A stretch of DNA of 64,000 nt from Pseudomonas denitrificans (nom. rej.) (GTDB lineage Bacteria > Pseudomonadota > Gammaproteobacteria > Pseudomonadales > Pseudomonadaceae). The DNA is taken from NCBI RefSeq assembly GCF_008807415.1, contig NZ_CP043626.1:5742501-5806500 (forward strand), given 5' to 3'. The notes below the pieces were generated by a model. That model saw nothing but the letters and a program-made list of their open reading frames with translations. It did no database searches and had not been told where the DNA came from. A program made the translations under genes and the position numbers. Shown one piece after another: positions 1 to 9,218 of this stretch (within the stretch, counting starts at the first letter, position 1; each line of letters starts with the position of its first letter).

Positions 1-1118
1 TCCTGGCGTGCCTGGCGGCAGGCTTGCTCGATGGCGGCCAGTGGCAGGCCGGTGCGCTCGGCGAAGGCCGCCGCCGGCACGCCCTCGGTGAGTCGCAGGG
101 CGTTCATCATGAACTCGAAGGGCAGGTCGTCCGCCTGCAGGTCGCGCTCGCCGGCCTGGAAGGGCTTGTCCGGGTTCAGGTAGTCCTTCGGCAGGCGGGT
201 CTTCCAGGTGCGCAGGATGCGGCCTTGCGGCGTGCTCAGCTTGGCGTGGGCGCCGGCGCCGATGCCGAGGAAGTCGCCGAAGGTCCAGTAGTTCAGGTTG
301 TGCCGCGCGCGCTTGCCGTCACGGGCATAGGCCGAGGTTTCGTACTGGGCGTAGCCCGCCTGGGCGAGCAGCGCCTGGCCGGCTTCCTGGATTTCCCACA
401 GTTGGTCATCCTCGGGCAGCTCTGGCGGCTGGCTCCAGAACACCGTGTTCGGCTCCATGGTCAGCTGGTACCAGGACAGGTGCGTCGGCGCCAGGTCGAC
501 GGCCTGCTGCAGGTCGGCCAGGGCGTCGGCGACGCTCTGCTCCGGCAGGCCGTGCATCAGGTCCAGGTTGAAGTTGTCGAAGCCGGCGCGGCGGGCCATT
601 TCGGCGGCGCGTACTGCTTCGTCACCATCGTGGATGCGGCCCAGTGCCTTGAGTTTCTCGGCCTGGAAGCTCTGGATGCCGATGGACAGGCGGTTGATGC
701 CCAGCGCCCGGTAGTCGGCGAACTTGGCCTGCTCGAAGGTGCCGGGGTTGGCCTCCAGGGTGATCTCGATGTCGCTCTCGAACCCGACTTGCCGCTCCAG
801 GCCTTTGAGGATGCGCCCCAGCGCCTTGGCCGAGAACAGGCTGGGCGTGCCGCCGCCGAAGAAGATCGAGGTCAGCTTGCGGCCGTACACATAGCCCTGA
901 TCTGCCGTCAGGTCAGCCAGCAGCGCCTCGACGTAGGCGTCCTCGGGCAGCTCCGGGCCAGCAGCGTGGGAGTTGAAGTCGCAATAGGGGCATTTGCGCA
1001 CGCACCAGGGGATATGCACGTACGCCGAGAGCGGCGGAAGCTGCAGGCTGCAGGCCGCAGGCTGCAGGTGGGGGCTTTTGCCTATGGCCTGAAGCCTGTC
1101 GCCTGAAGCCTTGGTCAT
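1..1118 (-). CDS. hemW: Radical SAM heme chaperone HemW (3' end outside window)
   Basis: HemW inserts or traffics heme; it was long annotated as oxygen-independent coproporphyrinogen III oxidase. The frame runs open from an ATG at 1118 to the left edge, about 372 codons, so only roughly the last ten residues are missing. The radical SAM iron-sulfur motif C-x3-C-x2-C is visible as CVRKCPYC (Cys39, Cys43, Cys46), preceded by YVHIPW. The last visible part contains [20 protein letters not shown], typical of the HemW C-terminal region. The start overlaps the rdgB stop (ATGA), which suggests translational coupling. The first 30 or so residues are encoded by a Pro/Leu/Gln-rich stretch built from CTGCAG-like and GCCTGAAGCC repeats, so the N-terminus is probably a repeat-derived extension. 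Confidence 0.93.
   Translation of the reverse strand, partial: MTKASGDRLQAIGKSPHLQPAACSLQLPPLSAYVHIPWCVRKCPYCDFNSHAAGPELPEDAYVEALLADLTADQGYVYGRKLTSIFFGGGTPSLFSAKALGRILKGLERQVGFESDIEITLEANPGTFEQAKFADYRALGINRLSIGIQSFQAEKLKALGRIHDGDEAVRAAEMARRAGFDNFNLDLMHGLPEQSVADALADLQQAVDLAPTHLSWYQLTMEPNTVFWSQPPELPEDDQLWEIQEAGQALLAQAGYAQYETSAYARDGKRARHNLNYWTFGDFLGIGAGAHAKLSTPQGRILRTWKTRLPKDYLNPDKPFQAGERDLQADDLPFEFMMNALRLTEGVPAAAFAERTGLPLAAIEQACRQARQ
1094..1110. repeat. 17-bp motif shared with the rsmE-bioA spacer
   Basis: GCCTGTCGCCTGAAGCC occurs here, inside the 5' end of hemW, and again at 42443-42459 in the rsmE-bioA intergenic region. The adjoining stretch at about 1035-1070 is rich in CTGCAG and GCAGGC units. 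It looks like a small dispersed Pseudomonas repeat that happens to lie in coding sequence here. Confidence 0.6.
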
Positions 1119-1708
1119 AGTCCCAACCGCTGCTTCAGCAGGGCCATCGCGCGGGCGCGGTGGCTGATCTGGTTCTTGCGCTCGGGCGCCAGCTCGGCGC
1201 TGGAGCACTCGGCTTCCGGCACCCAGAACAGCGGGTCGTAGCCGAAACCGTGTTCGCCGCGGGCTTCGCGCAGGATGCTGCCGTGCCAGAGGCCTTCGCA
1301 GAGGATCGGCAGCGGGTCGTCGGCGTGGCGGACCAGGGCCAGCACGCTGACGAACTGGGCGCCGCGTTGCTCGTCGGGTACGCCCTTCAGGGCATCCAGC
1401 AGCTTGGCGTTGTTCGCCGCGTCACCCTTGCCGTCGGCGTAGCGTGCGGAATAGATGCCCGGCGCACCGCCAAGGAAGTCCACCGCCAGGCCCGAGTCGT
1501 CGGCCAGCGCCGGCAGGCCGGAGATGCGCGCGGCATTGCGGGCCTTGAGGATGGCGTTCTCGACGAACGAGAGGCCGGTCTCTTCCGGTTCCACGTCGCT
1601 GAACTCGCCGATGGAGCGCACCTTCACGTGGGCTCCGAGCATGGCCTGGAGTTCCTTGAGCTTGCCGGCGTTGTGACTGGCCAGCACCAGTTGTTCGAGC
1701 TTGATCAT
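1115..1708 (-). CDS. rdgB: dITP/XTP pyrophosphatase (non-canonical purine NTP hydrolase)
   Basis: The enzyme hydrolyses dITP, ITP and XTP to the monophosphate plus pyrophosphate, keeping deaminated purines out of DNA and RNA. The protein has 197 residues, the normal family length. Near the N-terminus the substrate-binding signature [12 protein letters not shown] is present, and further on [20 protein letters not shown] with the catalytic acidic residues. The ATG at 1708 overlaps the stop of the upstream DUF4426 gene (1705), and its own stop overlaps the hemW start. The DUF4426-rdgB-hemW block is therefore one tightly packed operon on the minus strand. Confidence 0.96.
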   Translation of the reverse strand: MIKLEQLVLASHNAGKLKELQAMLGAHVKVRSIGEFSDVEPEETGLSFVENAILKARNAARISGLPALADDSGLAVDFLGGAPGIYSARYADGKGDAANNAKLLDALKGVPDEQRGAQFVSVLALVRHADDPLPILCEGLWHGSILREARGEHGFGYDPLFWVPEAECSSAELAPERKNQISHRARAMALLKQRLGL

Positions 1709-2127
1709 TCGTCTGGGAAGATTTCCTGCATGAAATCGAAGCTTTGCGGGGCTTCGTTTCCGGACTGGACCTGGATGGAGAAGGTCAGGGTTTCGCGGCC
1801 TTCGATGGGGAACTGCGCCAGGTTGTAGACGGCGCCTTCCTCGACCACGCGCTTGAAGGTCAGGGGGACGGTCTGCCCCATCAGGTTCTTCGCGGAGCCG
1901 GCGACGGTGACGTTGGCCGGCTTGCCGCTGGCGTCCAGCGGCACGATGTTGACTACGCCCTGGGCCTTGCTGCGTACCACGCCCACCGCTTGCGCGACAT
2001 TGGGCTGGAGGAAGCTGGAATTGAACACGCTGTAGTGCACCTGCAGATCACCCAGGCGCTTCACCTGTTCGGCGAAGGCGGGCACGGCGAGGACCAGGCA
2101 GGCGAGGAAGGTAAGCAGGCGGCGCAT
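1705..2127 (-). CDS. DUF4426-type periplasmic protein of unknown function
   Basis: This is a 140-residue exported protein. The start is placed at the ATG at 2127 because it opens a clear signal peptide, [20 protein letters not shown], with likely cleavage after AFA. An upstream in-frame extension to 2259 overlaps metW and has no signal-like start. The mature part contains [20 protein letters not shown], which I associate with the DUF4426 family always found near rdgB and metW in pseudomonads. Its function is not known to me. The 4-nt overlap with rdgB indicates co-transcription. Confidence 0.85.
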   Translation of the reverse strand: MRRLLTFLACLVLAVPAFAEQVKRLGDLQVHYSVFNSSFLQPNVAQAVGVVRSKAQGVVNIVPLDASGKPANVTVAGSAKNLMGQTVPLTFKRVVEEGAVYNLAQFPIEGRETLTFSIQVQSGNEAPQSFDFMQEIFPDE

Positions 2128-2161
2128 GATGTTTCTCCCGGGCTCTATCAGATAGCCGCGA

Positions 2162-2782
2162 TCAGACGGCGATGCGGTGGTCTTGCACGCCAGCGCCGCT
2201 GATCCGGTAGATGCCGATCTCACCCAACAGATTAGGCCAGATTCGCGAGGCCCAGCCATGCTGGTGCTCGTGGTCTACCGCCAGACGGTCGAGCACCTTC
2301 GCGTGCTGCTCGTGGCAGAGCGCCTCGAAGTCGCGGAAGGTGCAGAAGTGGATGTTCGGCGTGTTGTACCAAGTGTACGGAAGGAACTCCGACACCGGCA
2401 TGCGGCCATTGCGCGCGAGGTACCAGCGGCAGCGCCAGTGACCGAAGTTGGGGAAGGTGATGATGCAGGTCTTGCCCACGCGCAGCATCTCCGCCAGCAC
2501 CTTGTCCGGGTAGCGCAGGGCTTGCAGCGACTGGGTCATCACCACCACGTCGAAGCTGTCGCTGGCAAAGTTGCCCAGGCCCTTGTCCAGGTCCTGTTCG
2601 ATGACGTTGACGCCGCGTTCGATGCATTTGGCGATCTTTTCGGAGTCGATCTCCAGGCCGTAGCCGCCGACCTGCTTGTGGTCGCGCAGCCAGGCGAGCA
2701 GCTCGCCATCGCCGCAGCCCAGGTCGAGCACGCGGCTGCCGGCGGGGATCCAGTCTTGGATGATTTCCAGGTCGGCGCGCAT
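2162..2782 (-). CDS. metW: Methionine biosynthesis protein MetW
   Basis: MetW is a 206-residue class I SAM-dependent methyltransferase-like protein that works with MetX in methionine synthesis; its exact role is less settled than that of MetX. The SAM-binding glycine loop VLDLGCGDGELLAWL lies near residues 19-33, followed by an acidic residue in YGLEIDSEK and the motif FDVVVMTQSLQA. The gene starts 8 nt after the metX stop, so the two form a metX-metW operon as in PAO1 (PA0390-PA0389). Confidence 0.95.
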   Translation of the reverse strand: MRADLEIIQDWIPAGSRVLDLGCGDGELLAWLRDHKQVGGYGLEIDSEKIAKCIERGVNVIEQDLDKGLGNFASDSFDVVVMTQSLQALRYPDKVLAEMLRVGKTCIITFPNFGHWRCRWYLARNGRMPVSEFLPYTWYNTPNIHFCTFRDFEALCHEQHAKVLDRLAVDHEHQHGWASRIWPNLLGEIGIYRISGAGVQDHRIAV

Positions 2783-2790
2783 GGTGGTCC

Positions 2791-3930
2791 TTATACGCTG
2801 ATGCGGTGCATGTAACCGCTGAAGGCTTGCAGGTAGCGCGGAATCGGCATCAGGAAGGCGTCGTGGCCTTGCGGTGCGTCGATTTCCAGGTAGCTGACGT
2901 TCTTCTTCGCCGCCAGCAGCGCGTCGACGATTTCCCGCGAGCGTGCCGGGGAAAAGCGCCAGTCGGTGGTGAAGGACATCAGGCAGAAGTCCGCCTTCAC
3001 CCCCGCGAGGGTGCGCGCCAGGTCGTCGCCGTTGGCGGCGGCCGGGTCGAAGTAGTCCAGCGCCTTGGTCATCAGCAGGTAGGTGTTGGCGTCGAAGCGG
3101 GTGGAGAACTCCTCGCCCTGGTAGCGCAGGTAGCTTTCCACCTGGAACTCGACGCTGTGCAGGTCGTAGTTGAGCTTCTCCGACTTCATGTCGCGGCCGA
3201 ACTTGGCGCCCATGGCGTCATCGGAGAGGTAGGTGATGTGCCCTACCATCCGCGCCAGGCGCAGGCCGCGCTTGGGAATCACGTCGTGTTCCTGGAAGTG
3301 GCCGCCGAAGAACTCCGGGTCCGAGAGGATGGCCTGGCGGGCGACTTCGTTGAAGGCGATGTTCTGCGCCGACAGTTTGGGTGCGCTGGCGATGCACAGG
3401 CAATGGCGCACGCGCTCGGGGTAGCTGATGGTCCACTGCAGCGCCTGCATGCCGCCCAGGCTGCCGCCGACGATGGCGGCCCAGCTGTGGATGCCGAGGC
3501 GGTCGGCCAGGCGTGCCTGGCTGTTGACCCAGTCTTCCACTGTGACCACCGGGAAGTCTGCGCCGTAGGTCTTGCCGGTGGCGGGGTTGAGGCTGGTCGG
3601 CCCGGTGGAGCCGTTGCAGCCGCCCAGGTTGTTCAGCGCGACGACGAAGAACTTGCGGGTGTCGATGGGCTTGCCCGGACCGATGCAGCTGTCCCACCAG
3701 CCCGGCTTGCGCTCATCCTCGCTGTGGTAGCCGGCGGCGTGGTGATGGCCGGAGAGGGCGTGGCAGATCAGCACGGCGTTGCTCGCCGTGGCGTTCAGCT
3801 CGCCATAGGTCTCGATCACCAGCTGGTATTCGGGCAGGGTCTTGCCGCAGGCCAGGGGCAGCGGTTCGTTGAACTGCAGCGTCTGGGGGGTGACCAGACC
3901 GACGGAATCTTCGGGGAAGACTGTTGGCAT
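2791..3930 (-). CDS. metX: Homoserine O-acyltransferase (probably O-succinyltransferase) MetX
   Basis: This enzyme acylates L-homoserine, the first committed step of methionine synthesis. It is a 379-residue alpha/beta hydrolase of normal length. The nucleophile elbow is [12 protein letters not shown], the acid lies around [13 protein letters not shown], and the catalytic histidine is in [10 protein letters not shown] near the C-terminus. Pseudomonas MetX enzymes are reported to use succinyl-CoA rather than acetyl-CoA; that specificity is inferred from the genus and not read from this sequence. It is followed immediately by metW. Confidence 0.94.
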   Translation of the reverse strand: MPTVFPEDSVGLVTPQTLQFNEPLPLACGKTLPEYQLVIETYGELNATASNAVLICHALSGHHHAAGYHSEDERKPGWWDSCIGPGKPIDTRKFFVVALNNLGGCNGSTGPTSLNPATGKTYGADFPVVTVEDWVNSQARLADRLGIHSWAAIVGGSLGGMQALQWTISYPERVRHCLCIASAPKLSAQNIAFNEVARQAILSDPEFFGGHFQEHDVIPKRGLRLARMVGHITYLSDDAMGAKFGRDMKSEKLNYDLHSVEFQVESYLRYQGEEFSTRFDANTYLLMTKALDYFDPAAANGDDLARTLAGVKADFCLMSFTTDWRFSPARSREIVDALLAAKKNVSYLEIDAPQGHDAFLMPIPRYLQAFSGYMHRISV

Positions 3931-4028
3931 CGACCCAGCTCATGAATAAAAAAGGACGGCCAGTCTAAAGAGCGCCGCCCCCTGCGGCAAGCGCACTCGG
4001 AAGCGGCAGGGCGGGCGCGGCGCGGGGT

Positions 4029-5996
4029 TCAGGCGCGCTGCGAGGTGGGCAGGGTGACGACCTTGGCCTGGCGTTGCAGCGGCGCCGGGCGGCGCAGTTG
4101 GCGGAGGATGTCGGTGGCCTCGGTGAGCTGCTGTTCCAGCTCCTCGGTATAGCGCCCCAGCAGCAGCGAGCGCTGCCGCGCCTGCTGGGTTTCCTGGGCC
4201 AGGGCCTTGAGGCGCAGCATGTGGGTTTCCAGCATCTGCTTGTGTTCCAGGCTGTACTGCATCAGCGGCATCAGGGCGTCGGCGGCCCATTGCTCGGCTT
4301 CCTCGCGCAGGCGCTGGTGCAGGCCGATGACTTCCTGGGCGACGGTGGCGAAGAAGCGCCGGGTCAGCAGGCGCTGCTCGGTGAGCAGGGTTTTGAGGTG
4401 CAGGCGGAAGCGGTCGGCCTTCTCCTGCAGCTTGGCGAGGTCGCGCAGGTAGCGCTGGACGCGGAACTGCGGGGCGTCCAGGGCGTTGAGCGGGTTTTCC
4501 TCGTTGTGCCGCTGGTAGATGGCCGCGACCATGCGGTTGGCGGTTTCGGCTTCGTGGCCGAGGGCGACCAGGTCGCCTTCCACGGTACGGAAGAACTGCA
4601 GGATGGCCTGGTGGATGCCGACCGTGGTCCAGCTACCGCGCAGCTTGTCGTGGACCTTCTTCAGGTGCTGTTCCAGGCGCTCGGCGCGCACTGCCTCGCG
4701 CAACTGCTCGCCCTGGTGGCGCAGCAGGCGCTGGTTGGTCTTCAGGCTGAGCAGACGCTTGTGGTGCAGGTTGTGGTCGTCCTTGGTCCGCGCGGTCAGC
4801 TCGAACAGCAGCTGGCCGCTGTCCTGCTGCTGGTCGTTGAGCAGCGCCTGCTGCTCCTTCACCTTGTCCAGACGCACGCGCAGGCTGTGCTGGCTGTTGT
4901 TGACCAGCGCCAGCACCTGGCCGACCACGGCGGTTTCCAGCAGGCGCTCCTTCTGCGCGACGATGCGTTCGCAGAGCAGGTCTTCGAGGGATTCCATCTG
5001 GCTGCGCGCGAGCAGTTCGCGGTCGCCGCGCACCTTGGCCAGCAGCGCCTGCTTGGCCGACAGCGGCAGCACGTCCTCGCGGGCGATGCCCAGCTGGCGC
5101 GCGGTGGTGTCCTGGATGTGGCGGATGGCGTTCTGCACGAAGGCCTCGCCGGCCAGGTCGTCCCAGAGTACGTCGATCTTGTTCAGCACCGCATAAAGGG
5201 TGGTATGGCCGTCCTCTCCGAGCTGGCGCACGTGGTCCTGCCAGATCGCCATGTCGGATGCGCTGACACCGGTATCAGCGGCCAGCAGGAAGAGGATCGA
5301 TTGCGCGCTGGGCAGCATCGACAGGGTCAGCTCCGGCTCGCTGCCCAGGGCGTTGAGGCCGGGGGTGTCGAGGATGCGCAGGCCCTGGCGCAGCAGCGGA
5401 TGGTCGAAGTTGACCAGCGCGTGGCGCCACGCCGGCACCAGCACGATGCCGGGCTTGTCGGTGGCTTCGAGCATGTCCGGGTGGAAACCCAGCTGGATCG
5501 CCTGTTCCACCGGCAGCGGCTTGGTCTTGGCGACCTGGGCGAAGGCCTCGGCCATGTTCGCCGGGTCGGAGGTATCCAGCGGGATGTTCACCCAGTGCCG
5601 CGGGATTCGCTTGAACTGCGCAACGCTGGCATCGGCGACGCGGGTCTCGATGGGCAGCAGGCGGATGTACGGGCGCTCGGAACGTGGGTCGAAGAACAGC
5701 TCGGTGGGGCACATGGTGGTGCGCCCGGCCTGGGACGGCAGCATGCGGCGGCCGAACCCGGCGAAGAACAGGCTGTTGATCAGCTCGGTCTTGCCGCGCG
5801 AGTACTCGCCGACGAAGGCCAGGGTGATGTGGTCGACGCGCAGCAGGCGCAGGGTGCGTTCGAGACGGTTCTCGATTTCCGGGGTATTCAGCCGGGCGCG
5901 CTCAAGCCAGCTGCGATAGCGGGTGATCTCGCGGACCAGCTCGCGCTTCCAGGTGACGTAGGCATCGATCTGCTGACTGAGACGTTCCATGCTCAT
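4029..5996 (-). CDS. Dynamin-like GTPase family protein
   Basis: This 655-residue protein has an N-terminal GTPase domain of the dynamin superfamily. The P-loop is GEYSRGKT at residues 63-70. A threonine-containing switch I region follows (RTTMCPTELFFD), then G3 as LDTPGLNALG and G4 as LNKID. The C-terminal half is a long helical, Gln/Arg/Leu-rich region (for example EQQALLNDQQQDSGQLLFEL), consistent with a stalk or coiled coil. Bacterial relatives remodel or bind membranes, but the role of this one is not known to me. It is a single gene with about 100 bp free on each side. Confidence 0.85.
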   Translation of the reverse strand: MSMERLSQQIDAYVTWKRELVREITRYRSWLERARLNTPEIENRLERTLRLLRVDHITLAFVGEYSRGKTELINSLFFAGFGRRMLPSQAGRTTMCPTELFFDPRSERPYIRLLPIETRVADASVAQFKRIPRHWVNIPLDTSDPANMAEAFAQVAKTKPLPVEQAIQLGFHPDMLEATDKPGIVLVPAWRHALVNFDHPLLRQGLRILDTPGLNALGSEPELTLSMLPSAQSILFLLAADTGVSASDMAIWQDHVRQLGEDGHTTLYAVLNKIDVLWDDLAGEAFVQNAIRHIQDTTARQLGIAREDVLPLSAKQALLAKVRGDRELLARSQMESLEDLLCERIVAQKERLLETAVVGQVLALVNNSQHSLRVRLDKVKEQQALLNDQQQDSGQLLFELTARTKDDHNLHHKRLLSLKTNQRLLRHQGEQLREAVRAERLEQHLKKVHDKLRGSWTTVGIHQAILQFFRTVEGDLVALGHEAETANRMVAAIYQRHNEENPLNALDAPQFRVQRYLRDLAKLQEKADRFRLHLKTLLTEQRLLTRRFFATVAQEVIGLHQRLREEAEQWAADALMPLMQYSLEHKQMLETHMLRLKALAQETQQARQRSLLLGRYTEELEQQLTEATDILRQLRRPAPLQRQAKVVTLPTSQRA

Positions 5997-6114
5997 CCGG
6001 GCGTTCCTTGGGCTGGCGCGTCCTGCGCGGGGAATGGATGGCGTGGATTATGCGTCGGGGCGTAGGAATAGCAATTGGCCTACAGCACATTCCTACACGT
6101 AAGGTCGGCCAAGG

Positions 6115-6405
6115 TTACTGAGCGGCTATCCCGAGTTCTGCCGGAAGTTTCGTCGGACGGGGAATGCGCACGCGCTTCTGGCGGTTCAGTTCGCCGCTTT
6201 CCAGCTTCACCGCGCTTTTCGGTACGCCGAAGGCCTTGCCGAGGAAGGCCAGCAGGTGGGCGTTGGCCTTGCCTTCGACTGGTGGCGCGGTGAGGCGGAT
6301 CTTCAGGCGCTCACCGTGCAGCCCGGCGAACTCGTCGCGGCTCGCCTTGGGCTGCAGGTGGCAGTCGAGGATCAGGTCCTCGCCGTCCCAGTGATAGAAC
6401 GGCAT
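6115..6405 (-). CDS. yggU: DUF167 / YggU family small protein
   Basis: This is a 96-residue protein of the DUF167 (YggU) family, of unknown function. Family features visible are LILDCHLQPKASRDEFAGLH at the start and a central GKANAHLLAFLGKAFGVPKS. It begins 6 nt after the yggT stop. The yggT-yggU pair is conserved and placed after proC in many proteobacteria. Confidence 0.9.
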   Translation of the reverse strand: MPFYHWDGEDLILDCHLQPKASRDEFAGLHGERLKIRLTAPPVEGKANAHLLAFLGKAFGVPKSAVKLESGELNRQKRVRIPRPTKLPAELGIAAQ

Positions 6406-6411
6406 GCCTGC

Positions 6412-7005
6412 TTACATGAAGGGCGAAAGGATCTGCGGCATCCCGGTCATCGCGGCCAGGTTGCCGATCACCAGCATGTCGATCAGCTTCAGCGCGATGA
6501 ACGCGAAGATCGGCGAGATATCCAGCCCGCCGAGGTTCGGCAGCAGCTTGCGGAACGGCGCCAGGAAGGGCTCGCAGATCTGGTTCACCAGTTGGGCGCC
6601 GGGGTTGTAGCTGCCCGGAGCGACCCAGGAGAGGATCACGCTGATGATCAGGGCGAAGAAGAAGATCTTCAGGAACAGCGAGGTCACCGCGATGATCGAC
6701 CACACCAGCAGCTGCAGGATGTAGCCGCCGACGCCGTAGCCCATCAGGGTCAGGGTGATGACCATCAGCACCAACTGGACCAGGATCGCCAGCACCAGCG
6801 AGGCGAAGTCGATGCCGCCGAAGCCGGGAATGATGCGGCGCAGCGGGTTCAGCAGCGGCTTGGTGGCGCGCACGATGAACTGGCTGAGCGGGTTGTAGAA
6901 GTCGGCGCGGACCAGCTGCAGGATGAAGCGCAGCAGCACGATCAGCAGGTACAGGCTGCCAAGTGTCTGGATCACATAGATGGCGGCTGTGGAAAGTCCG
7001 GTCAT
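6412..7005 (-). CDS. yggT: YggT family integral membrane protein
   Basis: This 197-residue membrane protein has the typical two-fold YggT repeat. Each half starts with a hydrophobic helix and contains a conserved NPL or PF-x-R-like segment: YNPLSQFIVRATKPLLNPLR in the first half and LVNQICEPFLAPFRKLLP in the second. Four or so transmembrane stretches are apparent (for example LGSLYLLIVLLRFILQLV and IFFFALIISVILSWV). The function is unknown; family members have been linked to osmotic tolerance and, in plastids, to complex assembly. Confidence 0.92.
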   Translation of the reverse strand: MTGLSTAAIYVIQTLGSLYLLIVLLRFILQLVRADFYNPLSQFIVRATKPLLNPLRRIIPGFGGIDFASLVLAILVQLVLMVITLTLMGYGVGGYILQLLVWSIIAVTSLFLKIFFFALIISVILSWVAPGSYNPGAQLVNQICEPFLAPFRKLLPNLGGLDISPIFAFIALKLIDMLVIGNLAAMTGMPQILSPFM

Positions 7006-7147
7006 TGGGCGGTCCTTGGTGAACGTTGGGCGCCGGCGCGCAGGGCCGGGCGAATCGGGCGGTCGGTCAACGACGGCGCTGTAACGCCATACTGTAGGGA
7101 ATTCATCGTCGCCGGTCGCGTGTAAGTGTGTTTCGTCACGTGCAAAT

Positions 7148-8362
7148 TCAACCCCGCCTGGCCATCAGATCGCGGCCGTTGCAGTCGGGGTCGGCGGTTC
7201 GGCTCAGGCCCAGCAGGGCGAAACCATTGGATTCCTGGCGGATGCTGACATAGCGCTGGTTGCCTTCGGCCAGGGGCTGCGGGCTGTCCAGCTCGATGTC
7301 CACCTGGAAGCGCGCCGGGTCTTTCTTGCAGCCGCGCACGGCGGTGTAGGCCAGGGTGACGCCGGTGCGCTTGTTCAGCTCGATGAGTTCTTCGCGCGCG
7401 GTCAGCGCAGTATCGGCTCCGGCCGGGTCCGTCCAGGCACGGGCAAGAGTGGCGTCCACCCGCAACCATTCATCCACAAAACCGCGGCCATTGGACGCGG
7501 CGGGCTGGATGCGCTGGAAGGCTTCACCGTCCTGGCGGAAGCGGAAGATGCCCGGTCGGGTCAGCAGGTCGCCGTCCAGGCTGCCGACCTCGGCTCGCCA
7601 CTCGAAGCCGTCGGGGCGGGCCTTGAGTGTCACTTCGTGTTCATCGCGGACGTAGTCGTGCTCGTTGTGCAGCAGGGTGCGCTGGGCCTGGTCGGCCGTG
7701 GCCGGGCGTATCACTTCCACTGCCAGGTGGCTCCAGCGCGAAGTGCACCAGGGCGTGCCGTGCATCAGTGCGATGTCGCCGCTGGACAGGCGCTCGTACA
7801 GGTACAGGTCGCCATAGGCGCCGGAGATGTCTTTGTAGGGGCCGCTCTGCCAGTCCAGCGCACGCACCCAGGCATCGCCTTCGCGGCGGTAACCACGCAG
7901 GACGTTGTCGCTGCCGCAGGGAATGGCGAAGCCGCCACTGACCAGCAGCAGCGGGGTAGGGCTGTCGCTCAGGCTGACGACGATCTCGTTCTGGTCGGGC
8001 AGCGCCACTTCGTCTTCGCTGGCCGGCTTCGGTGCGGGCAGCAGGCGCTGGCGCAGATCGGCCTGCAGGGCATCGAGGTCCGGCGCGGCCTGGGCGCAGG
8101 CCAGGTGAGCGTCGAAGGCGTCGGCCAGCGTCTGTTTGTAATGCTCGATGGCCTGGCTGAGCGCTGGCGTGACGGTGTTGTCGGCGTCGTCGGTGAAACC
8201 GCTTGCCATGGCTTGCTGCATGGCCTGATAGGCAGCTCGCGGGGCCTCGTCGATGGGCGCGGCAACCGGGCATTGCGCGGCCTGAGCGACGGTGCCGGCC
8301 AGCAGGAAGCAGACAGCGAGGGGCAGTGCGACCTTCCCTGGTCGCCGGGCGGGGTGCGTCAT
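7148..8362 (-). CDS. Unrecognised exported protein between proC and yggT
   Basis: This is a 404-residue protein that I do not recognise. It has a convincing signal peptide: the positive MTHPARRPGK start, the hydrophobic core VALPLAVCFLLAG, and a likely cleavage at VAQA. The mature part carries several cysteines (for example AQCPVAA, FAIPCGSDN, TPWCTSRW, RGCKKDP, DPDCNGRD), which could form disulfides in the periplasm. It starts only 5 nt after the proC stop, so it is probably co-transcribed with yggS-proC. In PAO1, as I recall, yggT follows proC directly, making this an added gene. Its base composition is like that of its neighbours. Confidence 0.8.
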   Translation of the reverse strand: MTHPARRPGKVALPLAVCFLLAGTVAQAAQCPVAAPIDEAPRAAYQAMQQAMASGFTDDADNTVTPALSQAIEHYKQTLADAFDAHLACAQAAPDLDALQADLRQRLLPAPKPASEDEVALPDQNEIVVSLSDSPTPLLLVSGGFAIPCGSDNVLRGYRREGDAWVRALDWQSGPYKDISGAYGDLYLYERLSSGDIALMHGTPWCTSRWSHLAVEVIRPATADQAQRTLLHNEHDYVRDEHEVTLKARPDGFEWRAEVGSLDGDLLTRPGIFRFRQDGEAFQRIQPAASNGRGFVDEWLRVDATLARAWTDPAGADTALTAREELIELNKRTGVTLAYTAVRGCKKDPARFQVDIELDSPQPLAEGNQRYVSIRQESNGFALLGLSRTADPDCNGRDLMARRG

Positions 8363-8367
8363 CGCAA

Positions 8368-9201
8368 TCAGCGGCCCAGTTGTTCGGCCAGCTCGGCGGA
8401 GCGGTGATCGGCTGCGCCGACTGCCTTCTCCACCAGCGCCTCGAAACCGTTGGCCTGGAAGGTGCTGATGGCCGCTTCGGTGGTGCCCTTGGGCGAGGTC
8501 ACACGACGGCGCAGTTCGGCCGGGTCGACATCGCTGGTGGTGGCCATCTGTGCGGCGCCCAGGGCGGTCTGGCGGGCCAGTTGGCCGGCGACTTCGCGGG
8601 ACAGGCCGAGCTTCTCACCGGCGGTGGTCATGGCTTCCATCAGCAGGAAGAAGTAGGCCGGGCCGCTGCCGGAGACGGCGGTGACCGCGTCGATCTGGCG
8701 CTCCTCGTCGAGCCACAGGGCGATGCCCACGGCGCTCAGCAGTTGCTCCGCCTGCTCGCGCTGGGCGGCGCTGACGCTGGCGTTGGGGTACAGGCCGCTG
8801 GCACCCAGGCCGACCAGCGCCGGGGTGTTGGGCATGCAGCGGACGATGGCGCGCGGTTGGCCGTTCACCTCGCCCAGCCAGCGTTCGAGGCTGGCGCAGG
8901 GGATGCCGGCGGCGATGGAGACGATCAGCGCGTTCTCGCTCAGCGACGGCGCCAGCGCCAGGCAGACGTCCTTCATGACCTGCGGCTTGACCGCCAGGAC
9001 CACCACATCGGCACCGGCCACGGCGCTGGCGTTGTCGCCGACCACTTCGATGCCGTGCTCGGCGGCGATCTTCGCGCGCTGCTCGGCGCCCGGATCGCTG
9101 GCGCGGATGTCGCTCGCGGCGACGCCCTTGGCGCGTAGGCCACCGATGAGACTGGCGGCCATGTTGCCGGCGCCGATGAAGGCAATGCGGGTGCTGCTCA
9201 T
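8368..9201 (-). CDS. proC: Pyrroline-5-carboxylate reductase
   Basis: ProC makes L-proline from pyrroline-5-carboxylate using NAD(P)H in the cytoplasm. The protein has 277 residues. The Rossmann loop IGAGNMAASLIGGL is at the N-terminus. The family signature near the C-terminal domain reads AVSGSGPAYFFLLMEAM, followed by the ending TSPKGTTEAAISTF, the expected substrate-site motif. It lies 17 nt downstream of yggS, the usual yggS-proC-yggT arrangement. Confidence 0.97.
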   Translation of the reverse strand: MSSTRIAFIGAGNMAASLIGGLRAKGVAASDIRASDPGAEQRAKIAAEHGIEVVGDNASAVAGADVVVLAVKPQVMKDVCLALAPSLSENALIVSIAAGIPCASLERWLGEVNGQPRAIVRCMPNTPALVGLGASGLYPNASVSAAQREQAEQLLSAVGIALWLDEERQIDAVTAVSGSGPAYFFLLMEAMTTAGEKLGLSREVAGQLARQTALGAAQMATTSDVDPAELRRRVTSPKGTTEAAISTFQANGFEALVEKAVGAADHRSAELAEQLGR

Positions 9202-9218
9202 GGAGTCGCTTCCTTTAT

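Noticed and set aside
4074..6065. A 663-codon plus-strand frame opposite the dynamin-like gene
   Set aside because: It is a shadow of the minus-strand GTPase gene, which has proper P-loop and DTPG motifs.
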